Assembly (NCBI GenBank): GCA_948847595.1
Contig: CAQOGY010000002.1
Location: 248,001 to 312,000 of the forward strand
Length of the DNA: 64,000 nucleotides
Direction: 5' to 3'
Source of the DNA: an uncultured Bacteroides sp.
GTDB taxonomy: Bacteria; Bacteroidota; Bacteroidia; Bacteroidales; Bacteroidaceae
Positions within the stretch are counted from its first letter, which is position 1. Every line of letters begins with the position of its first letter. The notes beneath the pieces were generated by a model, which saw only the letters and a list, made by a program, of their open reading frames with translations, was not told the origin of the DNA and searched no databases. Shown here in pieces: positions 19,010 through 27,339 of the stretch. Made by a program: the position numbers and the translations under genes.

Positions 19010-20041
19010 TCAGTCATTAAACAAGGTTTTCTGACTGCTATAGAGGCTCCTTCCCAAATGCTTATAGGCAAGCTCCGTCACTTCACGTCCACGAGGAGTC
19101 CGTTTCATAAAACCTTCTTTGATCAGGAAAGGTTCATACACTTCCTCAATAGTGCCCGCATCTTCGCCCAAAGCGGTAGCAATGGTTGTCAGACCGACAG
19201 GACCGCCTTTAAACTTGTCTATAATGGTGCAAAGTATCTTGTTGTCTATCTCATCCAAACCATACTTGTCGATATTCAACGCTTCCAGCGCAAACTGAGC
19301 TATTTCCGTATCGATAGAGCCAGAACCTTTCACCTGTGCAAAATCACGTACGCGACGAAGCAAAGCATTGGCAATACGGGGCGTACCACGACTTCGGGAT
19401 GCAATCTCCGATGCCGCCCGCACCGAACAAGGCACGTCCAGTATGGATGCTGAACGTCGGATGATATTACTCAGAATATCATCGTCATAGTACTCTAAAT
19501 GCAGATTAATACCAAAACGGGCACGAAGTGGAGCCGTCAGCAATCCGCTACGGGTGGTTGCACCGACCAGCGTAAACGGATTCAGGTCAATCTGAATGCT
19601 ACGTGCCGAAGGTCCCTTATCAATCATGATATCTATCCGGTAATCTTCCATGGCCGAATAGAGATATTCCTCTACCACCGGTGATAAACGGTGAATTTCA
19701 TCGATAAAGAGCACATCGTTCGGTTCGAGGCTGGTCAAAACTCCTGCCAGATCGCCCGGTTTGTCGAGCACCGGACCGGAAGTTACTTTAAAGCCTACTC
19801 CCAATTCGTTAGCTATAATATTGGAAAGCGTTGTTTTACCCAATCCGGGAGGCCCGTGCAGCAGAACGTGGTCGAGTGCTTCGCCACGCAGACGTGCCGC
19901 CTTCACAAAGATGCGAAGGTTTTCCACCACCTTATCCTGCCCGCTAAAGTCTTCAAAGCTTAACGGACGGAGCGCATTTTCAAAATCCCGCTCCCGTGAA
20001 GTCAGCTGATGTTCGCGTATGTTAAAATCTTCTTGTTCCAT
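19010..20041 (-). CDS. ruvB: Holliday junction branch-migration ATPase RuvB
   Basis: From the ATG at 20041 the protein has 343 residues, the usual RuvB length; the reading frame extends 43 codons further upstream but that part is not RuvB-like and contains the predicted promoter. Walker A is GPPGLGKTT, Walker B is LFIDEIHRL, and sensor/arginine-finger motifs GATTRSGLLTAPLRARFG follow. A winged-helix C-terminus ends in RTPRGREVTELAYKHLG. RuvB forms hexameric rings that with RuvA drive branch migration of recombination junctions for RuvC. No ruvA or ruvC is nearby, as is common in Bacteroidetes. Confidence 0.98.
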   Translation of the reverse strand: MEQEDFNIREHQLTSRERDFENALRPLSFEDFSGQDKVVENLRIFVKAARLRGEALDHVLLHGPPGLGKTTLSNIIANELGVGFKVTSGPVLDKPGDLAGVLTSLEPNDVLFIDEIHRLSPVVEEYLYSAMEDYRIDIMIDKGPSARSIQIDLNPFTLVGATTRSGLLTAPLRARFGINLHLEYYDDDILSNIIRRSASILDVPCSVRAASEIASRSRGTPRIANALLRRVRDFAQVKGSGSIDTEIAQFALEALNIDKYGLDEIDNKILCTIIDKFKGGPVGLTTIATALGEDAGTIEEVYEPFLIKEGFMKRTPRGREVTELAYKHLGRSLYSSQKTLFND

Positions 20042-20063
20042 TTTCTTCTTGAAATGTAGGAGA

Positions 20064-20071
20064 CAAAGATA
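20064..20071 (-). promoter_or_regulatory. Predicted ruvB -7 box
   Basis: On the minus strand this reads TATCTTTG, a match to the Bacteroides -7 consensus TAnnTTTG, 22 bases before the ruvB ATG. It supports the short RuvB start. No convincing -33 element was seen. Confidence 0.5.
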
Positions 20072-20264
20072 GAGAAATCCATTCATTTTCGATATAAGAA
20101 AGAATAATAAAAACCTCCGCCCACTATCCATTTCTCTTTTCCAAGAGGAATAATGAAGAATAAATCTCAAAATCGATGCGATGATAAGATGCCATTCAGT
20201 CTTCTTTCGGTGACTTCATCCCCTGATCATAAGCATAACTTTCTGATAGATTCAATTCCCAAAG

Positions 20265-20360
20265 TATTCTCACCGTGATGAGAAAATATTCTCATAGGCA
20301 TGAGTATTTTTTCTCACTGTGGTGAGAATTTTTTCTCATTGCGGTGAGAATACTCTGAGA
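20265..20360. repeat. Array of four palindromic units at exact 22-bp period
   Basis: Four units of the form TTCTCA-n6-TGAGAA begin at 20267, 20289, 20311 and 20333, each exactly 22 bases after the last. The arms are conserved; the six central bases differ (ccgtga, taggca, ctgtgg, ttgcgg). Unit 2 has a changed right arm (TGAGTA). A lone TGAGAA half-site follows near 20355. It lies between the divergent ruvB and spmAB genes, outside both coding regions. The 22-bp spacing is about two DNA turns, so all units face the same side, as expected for cooperative binding sites (inference). Confidence 0.85.
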
Positions 20361-20532
20361 ATATAGCAACCTACATTTGGCTGTGTATAAACACAATAAC
20401 AATTAGCTACTTTCCGCTTCCCCCTGTTATTTAATGACCATAAAAGCCTATTATCCCTAAAAAGTGCCGTATTTACCCCTTTTTTTTAAAATAACGCATC
20501 ATTCTATTGAAGAATAGAGTGAAAAAGTACAC

Positions 20533-20604
20533 AAGACCGGTTTCGGTCTTCTACTCTTTTGCCCGAAAACAATTAGTTTATTTAAAACGTAATAACTACT
20601 TTTG
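20533..20604 (+). promoter_or_regulatory. Promoter region of the SpmAB gene with upstream small hairpin
   Basis: TACTTTTG at 20597-20604 matches TAnnTTTG, with a weak TTAG at 20573-20576 as -33, spacer 20 bases. Immediately upstream, AAGACCG (20533-20539) and CGGTCTT (20544-20550) form a seven-base-pair hairpin followed by a T-rich stretch, possibly a terminator protecting the promoter. The ATG is at 20631, giving a leader of roughly 20 bases. Confidence 0.5.
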
Positions 20605-20630
20605 CATCATCTATATACACGCAATCAACT

Positions 20631-21863
20631 ATGGTTCTAAATTATATCTGGATAGCATTCTTCGTTATCGCCTTCATTATCGCCCTGATAAAAGTAATTT
20701 TTCTAGGTGATACGGAGATATTTACAGCTATCATGAACTCAACTTTCGACTCTTCGAAAACCGCTTTCGAGATATCTCTGGGACTGACCGGAGTACTGGC
20801 CCTCTGGCTCGGTATCATGAAAATCGGAGAGAACAGCGGACTGATCAATGCACTCGCCCGCTTTCTGAGTCCGGTACTCTGCCGCCTGTTTCCGGACATT
20901 CCCAAAGGGCATCCGGTATTGGGTTCCATCTTTATGAATATGTCCGCCAACATGCTCGGACTCGACAATGCTGCCACCCCATTGGGGCTCAAAGCAATGA
21001 AAGAACTGCAGGAACTGAACCCGAAGAAAGATACGGCTTCCAATCCGATGATCATGTTTCTAGTAATCAACACCTCCGGGCTCATCATTATCCCGATCAG
21101 TATCATGGTATACCGTGCGCAGATGGGGGCTGCCCAACCTACGGATGTGTTTATCCCTATCCTGCTGAGTACTTTTATCTCGACTCTGGTCGGCGTCATA
21201 GCCGTCAGTATCGCCCAGAAGATCAATCTGATCAACAAGCCTATCCTGATATTGATGGGCGTTATCTGCCTTTTCTTCTCCGGATTGATTTATCTGTTTC
21301 TGAATATTTCGCGTGAGGAAATGGGTACTTACTCTACGCTGATAGCAAATATTCTTCTGTTCGGGGTGATCATTCTGTTTATTCTGACAGGCGTCCGGAA
21401 GAAGATTAACGTATATGATTCTTTTGTAGAAGGTGCCAAAGAAGGCTTCACGACAGCCGTACGAATCATTCCGTATCTGGTTGCCTTCCTTGTAGGCATT
21501 GCCGTATTCCGTACTTCGGGAGCGATGGATTTCCTTGTGGGAGGCATTGGTTATGTAGTCGATCTGTGCGGAGTGGATACCAGTTTTGTGGGAGCATTGC
21601 CGACAGCGCTGATGAAGTCTCTCAGCGGTAGCGGTGCCAATGGGCTGATGATTGACACGATGAAAGAGATGGGACCGGACTCGTTTGTAGGCCGAATGAG
21701 TTGCGTAGTACGCGGAGCTTCGGACACCACTTTCTATATCCTTGCCGTTTACTTCGGCAGCGTCGGAATCAGTAAAACCCGGAATGCAGTCACCTGCGGC
21801 TTGATTGCAGACTTCTCCGGTATTATAGCCGCCATCTTAATCAGTTATTTATTTTTCTTTTAA
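20631..21863 (+). CDS. SpmA-SpmB fusion, nucleoside-recognition (Gate) domain membrane protein
   Basis: A 410-residue integral membrane protein with about ten hydrophobic segments. The first half resembles SpmA (GVLALWLGIMKIGENSGL, SANMLGLDNAATPLGLKAM) and the second SpmB (EGAKEGFTTAVRIIPYLVA, SLSGSGANGLM, RGASDTTFYILAVYFG). In Bacillus these are two spore-maturation proteins; in non-spore-forming Bacteroidetes a single fused protein is usual, with uncertain role, perhaps transport of a small solute (family knowledge and inference). The start at 20631 is supported by the promoter match just upstream. ybeY follows after 15 bases. Confidence 0.87.
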   Translation: MVLNYIWIAFFVIAFIIALIKVIFLGDTEIFTAIMNSTFDSSKTAFEISLGLTGVLALWLGIMKIGENSGLINALARFLSPVLCRLFPDIPKGHPVLGSIFMNMSANMLGLDNAATPLGLKAMKELQELNPKKDTASNPMIMFLVINTSGLIIIPISIMVYRAQMGAAQPTDVFIPILLSTFISTLVGVIAVSIAQKINLINKPILILMGVICLFFSGLIYLFLNISREEMGTYSTLIANILLFGVIILFILTGVRKKINVYDSFVEGAKEGFTTAVRIIPYLVAFLVGIAVFRTSGAMDFLVGGIGYVVDLCGVDTSFVGALPTALMKSLSGSGANGLMIDTMKEMGPDSFVGRMSCVVRGASDTTFYILAVYFGSVGISKTRNAVTCGLIADFSGIIAAILISYLFFF

Positions 21864-21878
21864 ATCATAGACTCAATT

Positions 21879-22292
21879 ATGGCTGTAACTTATCAAACCG
21901 AAGGCGTCAAGATGCCTGATATCAAAAAACGGGAAACAACAGAATGGATAAAGAATGTAGCTGCCTCTTATGGAAAAAGACTCGGTGAAATCGCTTATAT
22001 CTTCTGCTCCGATGAAAAGATTCTGGAGGTAAACCGACAATATCTGCAACACGATTATTACACGGATATCATTACTTTCGATTATTGCGAAGGTGATCGT
22101 CTGTCGGGCGACCTGTTTATCAGCCTGGATACGATACGCACCAATGCCGAGCAATTCGGGGCAGCTTATGATGATGAACTACACCGGGTTATTATTCATG
22201 GTATTCTTCATCTCTGCGGTATCAATGACAAAGGTCCCGGGGAAAGGGAAATCATGGAAGAGGCGGAGAATAAGGCGTTGGCAATGCGATAG
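21879..22292 (+). CDS. ybeY: Endoribonuclease YbeY, 16S rRNA maturation
   Basis: A 137-residue protein, short but normal for the family. It has the UPF0054/YbeY core: YIFCSDEKILEVNRQYLQHDYYTDIITFDY and the zinc motif HRVIIHGILHLCGINDKGPGE. YbeY takes part in 16S rRNA 3'-end processing and ribosome quality control. The classical motif HGxLHLxGxDH has three zinc-binding His; here the first two are present but the last is Lys (GINDK). I recall similar substitutions in other Bacteroidetes YbeY, so this is probably a lineage feature, not decay. Fifteen bases separate it from spmAB, so one operon is likely. Confidence 0.92.
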   Translation: MAVTYQTEGVKMPDIKKRETTEWIKNVAASYGKRLGEIAYIFCSDEKILEVNRQYLQHDYYTDIITFDYCEGDRLSGDLFISLDTIRTNAEQFGAAYDDELHRVIIHGILHLCGINDKGPGEREIMEEAENKALAMR

Positions 22293-22331
22293 TTGGCGAT
22301 GCAATAAAAAGCCATTGACCGGATAAAATTA

Positions 22332-22362
22332 GCACCCCGCCACAATCACTGCGACGAGGTGC
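22332..22362. terminator. Hairpin between convergent ybeY and metalloprotease genes
   Basis: Arms GCACCCCG (22332-22339) and CGAGGTGC (22355-22362) pair with one mismatch. The position between convergent genes suits a terminator, but there is no long T-run on either side, so efficiency is doubtful. Confidence 0.45.
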
Positions 22363-22385
22363 CCCCAAGTATCTAAGAGAGATAG

Positions 22386-24935
22386 TTATTGTTCCGTTAA
22401 CGCTTGCTTTATTTTAAAGACAAGACTTTGATAATGTGCCCGGGTAGTAGCATCACCCGTATTTACTTTGCTTCGCAGCAAACTATAGCTATCCATTACC
22501 TTCTGATAAATAGCCGGATTCTTAACCATATCCACACTTCCGAGCGGGTTGAGTTCAAAGCCGGCTTTCGTCCAATCGACATTATCCGTAAGCAGTTGTT
22601 TCTCAACTTCATTCAAGTCTTTAAATGAGAATGGAGAAGATTTTTGTTTCAGCATTCCTCCTTCTTTCAACAACTTTTCCACATAAGTAATCTGCAGGTT
22701 ACGGTCGTACATATTCAACCGGGCACCGGATATAGTTTTCTTCCACACAAAATCATAAATATCATCCATATATTCAGCAAAAGTATAAGCCTGTTTGGGA
22801 TATAACTCCTCATACAAAACAAGACTGGATGTAATGTATGTGAAGAACAAACGATTCATAATGATTGACTGCAAAGTACTTGGCGAATAAGTCGGACCGG
22901 TATACTCAATCACCTTCTTGTCAAGTACCCATTCGGGTAGTTCCATCATAGTTTCCATAATAAACTTCAATGCCTCCTTCTGTTCAGCTTTCGGCACAAA
23001 ACGGATAACAGGCTTTTCGCTGTCCCGTCTCGGCTCATCAAAATAAATTCCACCGATGGACACCATGGCATGCAGTAAGTAGCGTTGCATCTGCATAATC
23101 ACTTCCTGATATGATTCCGTCAAGCGTTCATATTGATGATCATCTTCATAGGTCCATTCCGGCAGGTTTTTCATGATAAGTTTCAGATTCTTTAAGCCAT
23201 ATCTTCCTGCCTTCACGGCATTATCACCCAAATCCTCAGATTTACAAGAAGGATCGACCTCATTAATAAAAGGCTGCGGACCGTATTTGTACATCGGATC
23301 ATTCTCTTTCTCTTTGATCCACTTGTTCAAAGTAGCTTTCTCATCTTCAGGAGATGCCGCATCAAATATAGGTTTATATCCCCATTTGATGGCAAACTTA
23401 TCATATACACCCAAAAGCGGAGGGGTCAGAGCAACTCCTTTGTCTTCCGGCTGAGCTACATAATTATAGCGCGTATAGTCCATGATGGACGGAGTTGTAC
23501 CATACTTCTGAGTGAAAGTGGCCGAACGGAGCGAGTCTACCGGATACGAATAAGATGCACCAAAGTTATGCATCAGTCCCAGGGTATGTCCGATCTCATG
23601 CGCTGCTACATAACGTAACGAGCTTCCCATCGTCTCGTCATCAAACACAGCCTTGCGCACTTTGGGGTCAACAGTAGCAGTCTGAACAAACCGCCAGTTA
23701 TGCAACAACTTAATGATATTTGAATAAAACAAGACGTCACCCTGAATGATTTCACCCGAACGAGGATCGGCACAGGAAGGTCCCATTGAATTTTGTATCG
23801 GAGTGGTAATCATTCGGTAGCAGCTATAACGAATATCATCCGGATCAAAGTTCGGATCATCCTTCGGATAGTCTTTCGCTACAATCGCATTCTTAAATCC
23901 TATTTCCTCAAACGCAACCTGCCAGTCTTCTATTCCTTTCTTTATGTAATCTCTCCACTTGTCGGGGATAGCAGTATCAACGTAATATACAATCGGCTTC
24001 TGAGGTTCCACCAACTCACCTTGCTTATAACGTTCCAAGTCTTCTGGTTTTGGTTGCAAATCCCATCGGTTGATGTAAGTAAGTTCTTGCAAACCATCTT
24101 TCTTTTCAGTATAAAACCGCTTGCTTTCATCAAAATAACCGATACGCGAGTCTCCATAACGAGGACGCATAATTTCCTCCGGCAGCAAAATAATATTACG
24201 CGTCATGGTTACAGTGAACGGTCCTCCGTCAACAGTATAACTCATCAGCGTCTTGATGTTTATATTCAGCGGAAAACACTTCATTCCCAGAATAGTCGAT
24301 TTGGAAGAAGCAAGACTTCCCTTCAGTGCTTTTCTCTTCATCAATACATCCATTATATTTTCCGAACGAAACGGGCTGAATTCGGGTACATCCGTTATGA
24401 AAAGCGAACTCATATCGATGACATATGCTGAAGAGTCCGGTGAAAGACTTTCTATCTTATATGCTTCCCAAATAGGGTCTGAGAAGTTGCGCTGAAAAGC
24501 AGCATACATATTGGAAGTGGTGTCACACAAATTGCGCACCATCTTTTTGTGCATGTAGATTTTCTTTTTATCTGCCGAGAAAGTTACCAGTACCGGATTG
24601 CGTGGCATTTGTCCGGCAGCTATATCTTTATTGTTACTGGTACTCGATACTCTGGACGCAATCATAAAATCGCGTCCCATCAAGTCTTTAGGTATTTCGA
24701 AATAATACTTATCCTTAACGATGTGTACCTTAAACATGCCATCAATCGTCTTGGCTCCTTTCAGTAGTTTTTTGTATTCGGTCATACTACTCTTTGTGGA
24801 ATCTTTTGCCGCCGGCTGCTCTGTTTCCGCTTTTGCTTTCTTCTTTTTCTTTTTAAAAATCTGACTTTCGGCATTAGCAGTTACCGCTCCGGCAGTTAAT
24901 GCTCCTACAAGTAATAAGGTGAAAATTTTGTTCAT
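22386..24935 (-). CDS. Secreted zinc metalloprotease, DUF5117/DUF5118 met-zincin, active site intact
   Basis: An 849-residue protein with signal peptide (cleavage near VTANA) and a Lys-rich linker, then the layout I recognise as DUF5118 (from about residue 50), DUF5117 and a met-zincin-like C-terminal domain. The catalytic motif HEIGHTLGLMH (H446, E447, H450, H456) and the Met-turn SIMDY are complete. These proteases sit at the ends of SusC/D operons and probably cut proteins or peptides in the periplasm or at the surface. Here it is the last gene of the sigma-FecR-SusC-SusD-lipoprotein module that begins at 32874, 19 bases after the preceding gene. Two paralogues lie at 33137-38379. Confidence 0.9.
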   Translation of the reverse strand: MNKIFTLLLVGALTAGAVTANAESQIFKKKKKKAKAETEQPAAKDSTKSSMTEYKKLLKGAKTIDGMFKVHIVKDKYYFEIPKDLMGRDFMIASRVSSTSNNKDIAAGQMPRNPVLVTFSADKKKIYMHKKMVRNLCDTTSNMYAAFQRNFSDPIWEAYKIESLSPDSSAYVIDMSSLFITDVPEFSPFRSENIMDVLMKRKALKGSLASSKSTILGMKCFPLNINIKTLMSYTVDGGPFTVTMTRNIILLPEEIMRPRYGDSRIGYFDESKRFYTEKKDGLQELTYINRWDLQPKPEDLERYKQGELVEPQKPIVYYVDTAIPDKWRDYIKKGIEDWQVAFEEIGFKNAIVAKDYPKDDPNFDPDDIRYSCYRMITTPIQNSMGPSCADPRSGEIIQGDVLFYSNIIKLLHNWRFVQTATVDPKVRKAVFDDETMGSSLRYVAAHEIGHTLGLMHNFGASYSYPVDSLRSATFTQKYGTTPSIMDYTRYNYVAQPEDKGVALTPPLLGVYDKFAIKWGYKPIFDAASPEDEKATLNKWIKEKENDPMYKYGPQPFINEVDPSCKSEDLGDNAVKAGRYGLKNLKLIMKNLPEWTYEDDHQYERLTESYQEVIMQMQRYLLHAMVSIGGIYFDEPRRDSEKPVIRFVPKAEQKEALKFIMETMMELPEWVLDKKVIEYTGPTYSPSTLQSIIMNRLFFTYITSSLVLYEELYPKQAYTFAEYMDDIYDFVWKKTISGARLNMYDRNLQITYVEKLLKEGGMLKQKSSPFSFKDLNEVEKQLLTDNVDWTKAGFELNPLGSVDMVKNPAIYQKVMDSYSLLRSKVNTGDATTRAHYQSLVFKIKQALTEQ

Positions 24936-24954
24936 ATCATGTTGTTTTTAAGTT

Positions 24955-25854
24955 CTATAGTTCCAGTTTGGACAGATCGAATCCGTTTTCAAGCATAGCT
25001 TCCCGAATCACATCATACTTCTTCTTCATTACCGGATATTTATCGCAGATTTCCTGAATCTCGGCAGGAGTTTTCTCAAAGACGAAATTCATCCATTGCG
25101 CAAGGTCTTCACTCTTTAAAGGAGCATAAATGGAATTAAAATCCGGCCAATCTTCATCAATATAGGAGTTCTCAGAATAAGTAATCACCCCATACTTATA
25201 AAAATCGATTTCATTAGGGTCCGTTCCTTTAAAACGATACCAGTTCGGGTCGTACAATTTCGGTTCAACTTCTTCACTAGCTTCATAAAAAGCATCTGAA
25301 ATAGTAAACAATCCTCTGACTTCCGACATATACTTTGCCCAAAAGCTGGCATTCACATCTGCTCTGATTTTCACAAACTCCTCATCGGTCATTGTTTTCA
25401 GAGAAGATGATACATTACCTAAGGCTATAAAGCTGCTACTAGCATAGCAATTCATGATGGTTGTCTCACCATAAGAGGCCATCCGGACCTCTTCAGATAA
25501 CAATATAGAAAAAGGTAAATTCTTCTTTAAAAAACTATCCGAGTACAAATTCAATAATACCTTTTGCAAAAACTCAATCCCTTCATCAATAATCTCCTGC
25601 TTTTGTTCGGGAGCAGTTATTTTAATTCCGTTATTCGCTGTAAAGTTGAATTTATAATCAGCCTCAGTCGGATTGGTTATAATCACAGTCTGATATTTCT
25701 GATAAAACTGGTATATAAAATGCTGTGTCGGATCTGACGGGTCATCTGTCAAAATGTTGTATTTATCCGGTTGCTCAGGAACGATTAACGCATCTTCATG
25801 ATAACAAGAAGACATACCTGCCAACATACAAATTAATAATATAAGTTTCTTCAT
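24955..25854 (-). CDS. Mx1-like lipoprotein lacking the HExxH zinc motif
   Basis: A 299-residue lipoprotein (lipobox MSSC). Its length, operon position, FLQKVLLNLYSDSFLKKNLP segment and acidic C-terminal half (YSENSYIDEDWPDF) resemble the SusD-associated putative zinc-binding metallopeptidases of the Peptidase_Mx1 type (by eye, moderate confidence). Those carry HHEFAHILHQ; the corresponding stretch here is IRADVNASFWAKY (A165-D166-V167-N168-A169), so both His and the Glu are missing. I read it as a non-catalytic member, perhaps a ligand-binding subunit of the SusC/D complex (inference). It sits six bases after susD and 19 before the active metalloprotease gene. If the homology call is wrong, it is an uncharacterised surface lipoprotein. 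Confidence 0.6.
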   Translation of the reverse strand: MKKLILLICMLAGMSSCYHEDALIVPEQPDKYNILTDDPSDPTQHFIYQFYQKYQTVIITNPTEADYKFNFTANNGIKITAPEQKQEIIDEGIEFLQKVLLNLYSDSFLKKNLPFSILLSEEVRMASYGETTIMNCYASSSFIALGNVSSSLKTMTDEEFVKIRADVNASFWAKYMSEVRGLFTISDAFYEASEEVEPKLYDPNWYRFKGTDPNEIDFYKYGVITYSENSYIDEDWPDFNSIYAPLKSEDLAQWMNFVFEKTPAEIQEICDKYPVMKKKYDVIREAMLENGFDLSKLEL

Positions 25855-25860
25855 AATCGA

Positions 25861-27333
25861 TCAATTATTAACAGGTTCACTATTCGGACGGTCGAATATT
25901 TCTATTTCCGTATTTCTCTCTCTTTCGCTCTTAGGAATCGGCAATACGTATGAGCCTTTCTCTTTCAGTTCGAAGACATCTCCTGCTCCCTCGTTCTCCT
26001 TTGAACTGTAAGTATGCGTAAGAGGAGGGCAGCCATATCTGCGCAAATCAAACCAGCGGAATCCTTCAAACGCCAGTTCTCTACGGCGTTCCTTACGTAC
26101 GGTTGCTACAATTCCGTCTTCATCAACAGCTAACGGCGGAGTTCCCGGTTTCATACGATTTTCACGGAGCTCATTTAAGTCAGCAAGAGCCTTGTTCGTA
26201 TTGCCAAGTTCAGCAAAAGCCTCAGCACGATTCAGATAAGCTTCCGAAATACGCAAGGCGTTGGCATAGACTGTAGCAGAATTTTTAGTCCACTTAATAG
26301 GTGTATAGACACTATACTGTTTGTTAGTAGGTCTGGTCTGGTTGCCGATTGTATTCTTGAAATAATTCGTAAGACGCAAATCATCTTCCGAATATAGCGC
26401 TAGTAAATCATCAGAAACCACCAAGTTCCCCGTATACCTGAAATCTTCTTTCATATGCGTCTCAAGTGATGTAAGTCCGTAGGATAACAAGATTTCTTTG
26501 TTAGCAAGAGAAAAGAAATAGTGGTCCTTTTTTTCCTGAAGTTTGTAAAGTGGCTGAGTCGCGACCTTAAAGACCGAGTCACAATAAAGAATGGTCTCAT
26601 CATATTTCTCCTGAAAAAGAGCAATACGTGATGCCAATAGATAAGCACTCGGCAAGTTAGGACGGAAAATAGTTTTCTCACCTCCTATAGCCTTAAAACA
26701 CTGGATAGCCTTATTAATGTCTTCTTCCATTTGGGCATAAACAGCTGCATTCGTGGCCCGCTTCATCATCTTATCTGATAAGCCGATTTCTTTATTGAGC
26801 GGTACACATAAGTCTTCATTTGCCGTTGCAGGATGATAAGGCTTTCCATACAAATTAGCAAGCATAAAATACGAGAAAGCCCGCATGAAATAAGCTTCAC
26901 CTGCTAAATCCTGACGTTCCATATCCGTCCCGTTCATGGTATAAAGCTGGTCCAGTATGATATTAGTCATCAATATCTTATGATAATAGACTGTCCATGC
27001 AACATCCGGCGTAAGTTCATTTGAAATTCCCACTTCCGGGTTTCCCTGCCACGTATAATATGCCCAAACATATTCTCTGAAATCATTAGAAATGACTTGT
27101 GGTCTGGTTCCATAGTAACATTGGTCTTTCACATCGTCTGTCATATATTCCAGATAAGGATGAGGTATGTCTTTTTCATTCGTTTTCATTACCTCACCGA
27201 AGAACAGTTCCTTGTAATCCTTCACCGATCTGGGTATCATCAAATCTTGTGAACTTTCTTCCAAAAAGTCACTGCACGACGATAATGTGCAGATAAACAA
27301 TATGATATATAAATTGTACTTTTTCATCATCAT
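25861..27333 (-). CDS. SusD/RagB-family outer-membrane lipoprotein
   Basis: A 490-residue protein with lipobox LSSC right after a hydrophobic signal; three consecutive Met codons (27333, 27330, 27327) are possible starts. It has the N-terminal SusD segment MERQDLAGEAYFMRAFSYFMLANLYGKPYH and the C-terminal RRRELAFEGFRWFDLRRYG. It should form the ligand-binding lid of the SusC transporter encoded six bases upstream. Its ligand is probably not a simple glycan, since the operon encodes proteases and no glycoside hydrolase; peptides or glycopeptides are possible (inference). Confidence 0.93.
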   Translation of the reverse strand: MMMKKYNLYIILFICTLSSCSDFLEESSQDLMIPRSVKDYKELFFGEVMKTNEKDIPHPYLEYMTDDVKDQCYYGTRPQVISNDFREYVWAYYTWQGNPEVGISNELTPDVAWTVYYHKILMTNIILDQLYTMNGTDMERQDLAGEAYFMRAFSYFMLANLYGKPYHPATANEDLCVPLNKEIGLSDKMMKRATNAAVYAQMEEDINKAIQCFKAIGGEKTIFRPNLPSAYLLASRIALFQEKYDETILYCDSVFKVATQPLYKLQEKKDHYFFSLANKEILLSYGLTSLETHMKEDFRYTGNLVVSDDLLALYSEDDLRLTNYFKNTIGNQTRPTNKQYSVYTPIKWTKNSATVYANALRISEAYLNRAEAFAELGNTNKALADLNELRENRMKPGTPPLAVDEDGIVATVRKERRRELAFEGFRWFDLRRYGCPPLTHTYSSKENEGAGDVFELKEKGSYVLPIPKSERERNTEIEIFDRPNSEPVNN

Positions 27334-27339
27334 TCATTA

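Noticed and set aside
20265..20360. CRISPR array in the 20.27-kb repeat region
   Set aside because: Units are contiguous 22-bp palindromes with variable centres; there are no identical repeats alternating with spacers of about 30 bases and no cas genes.
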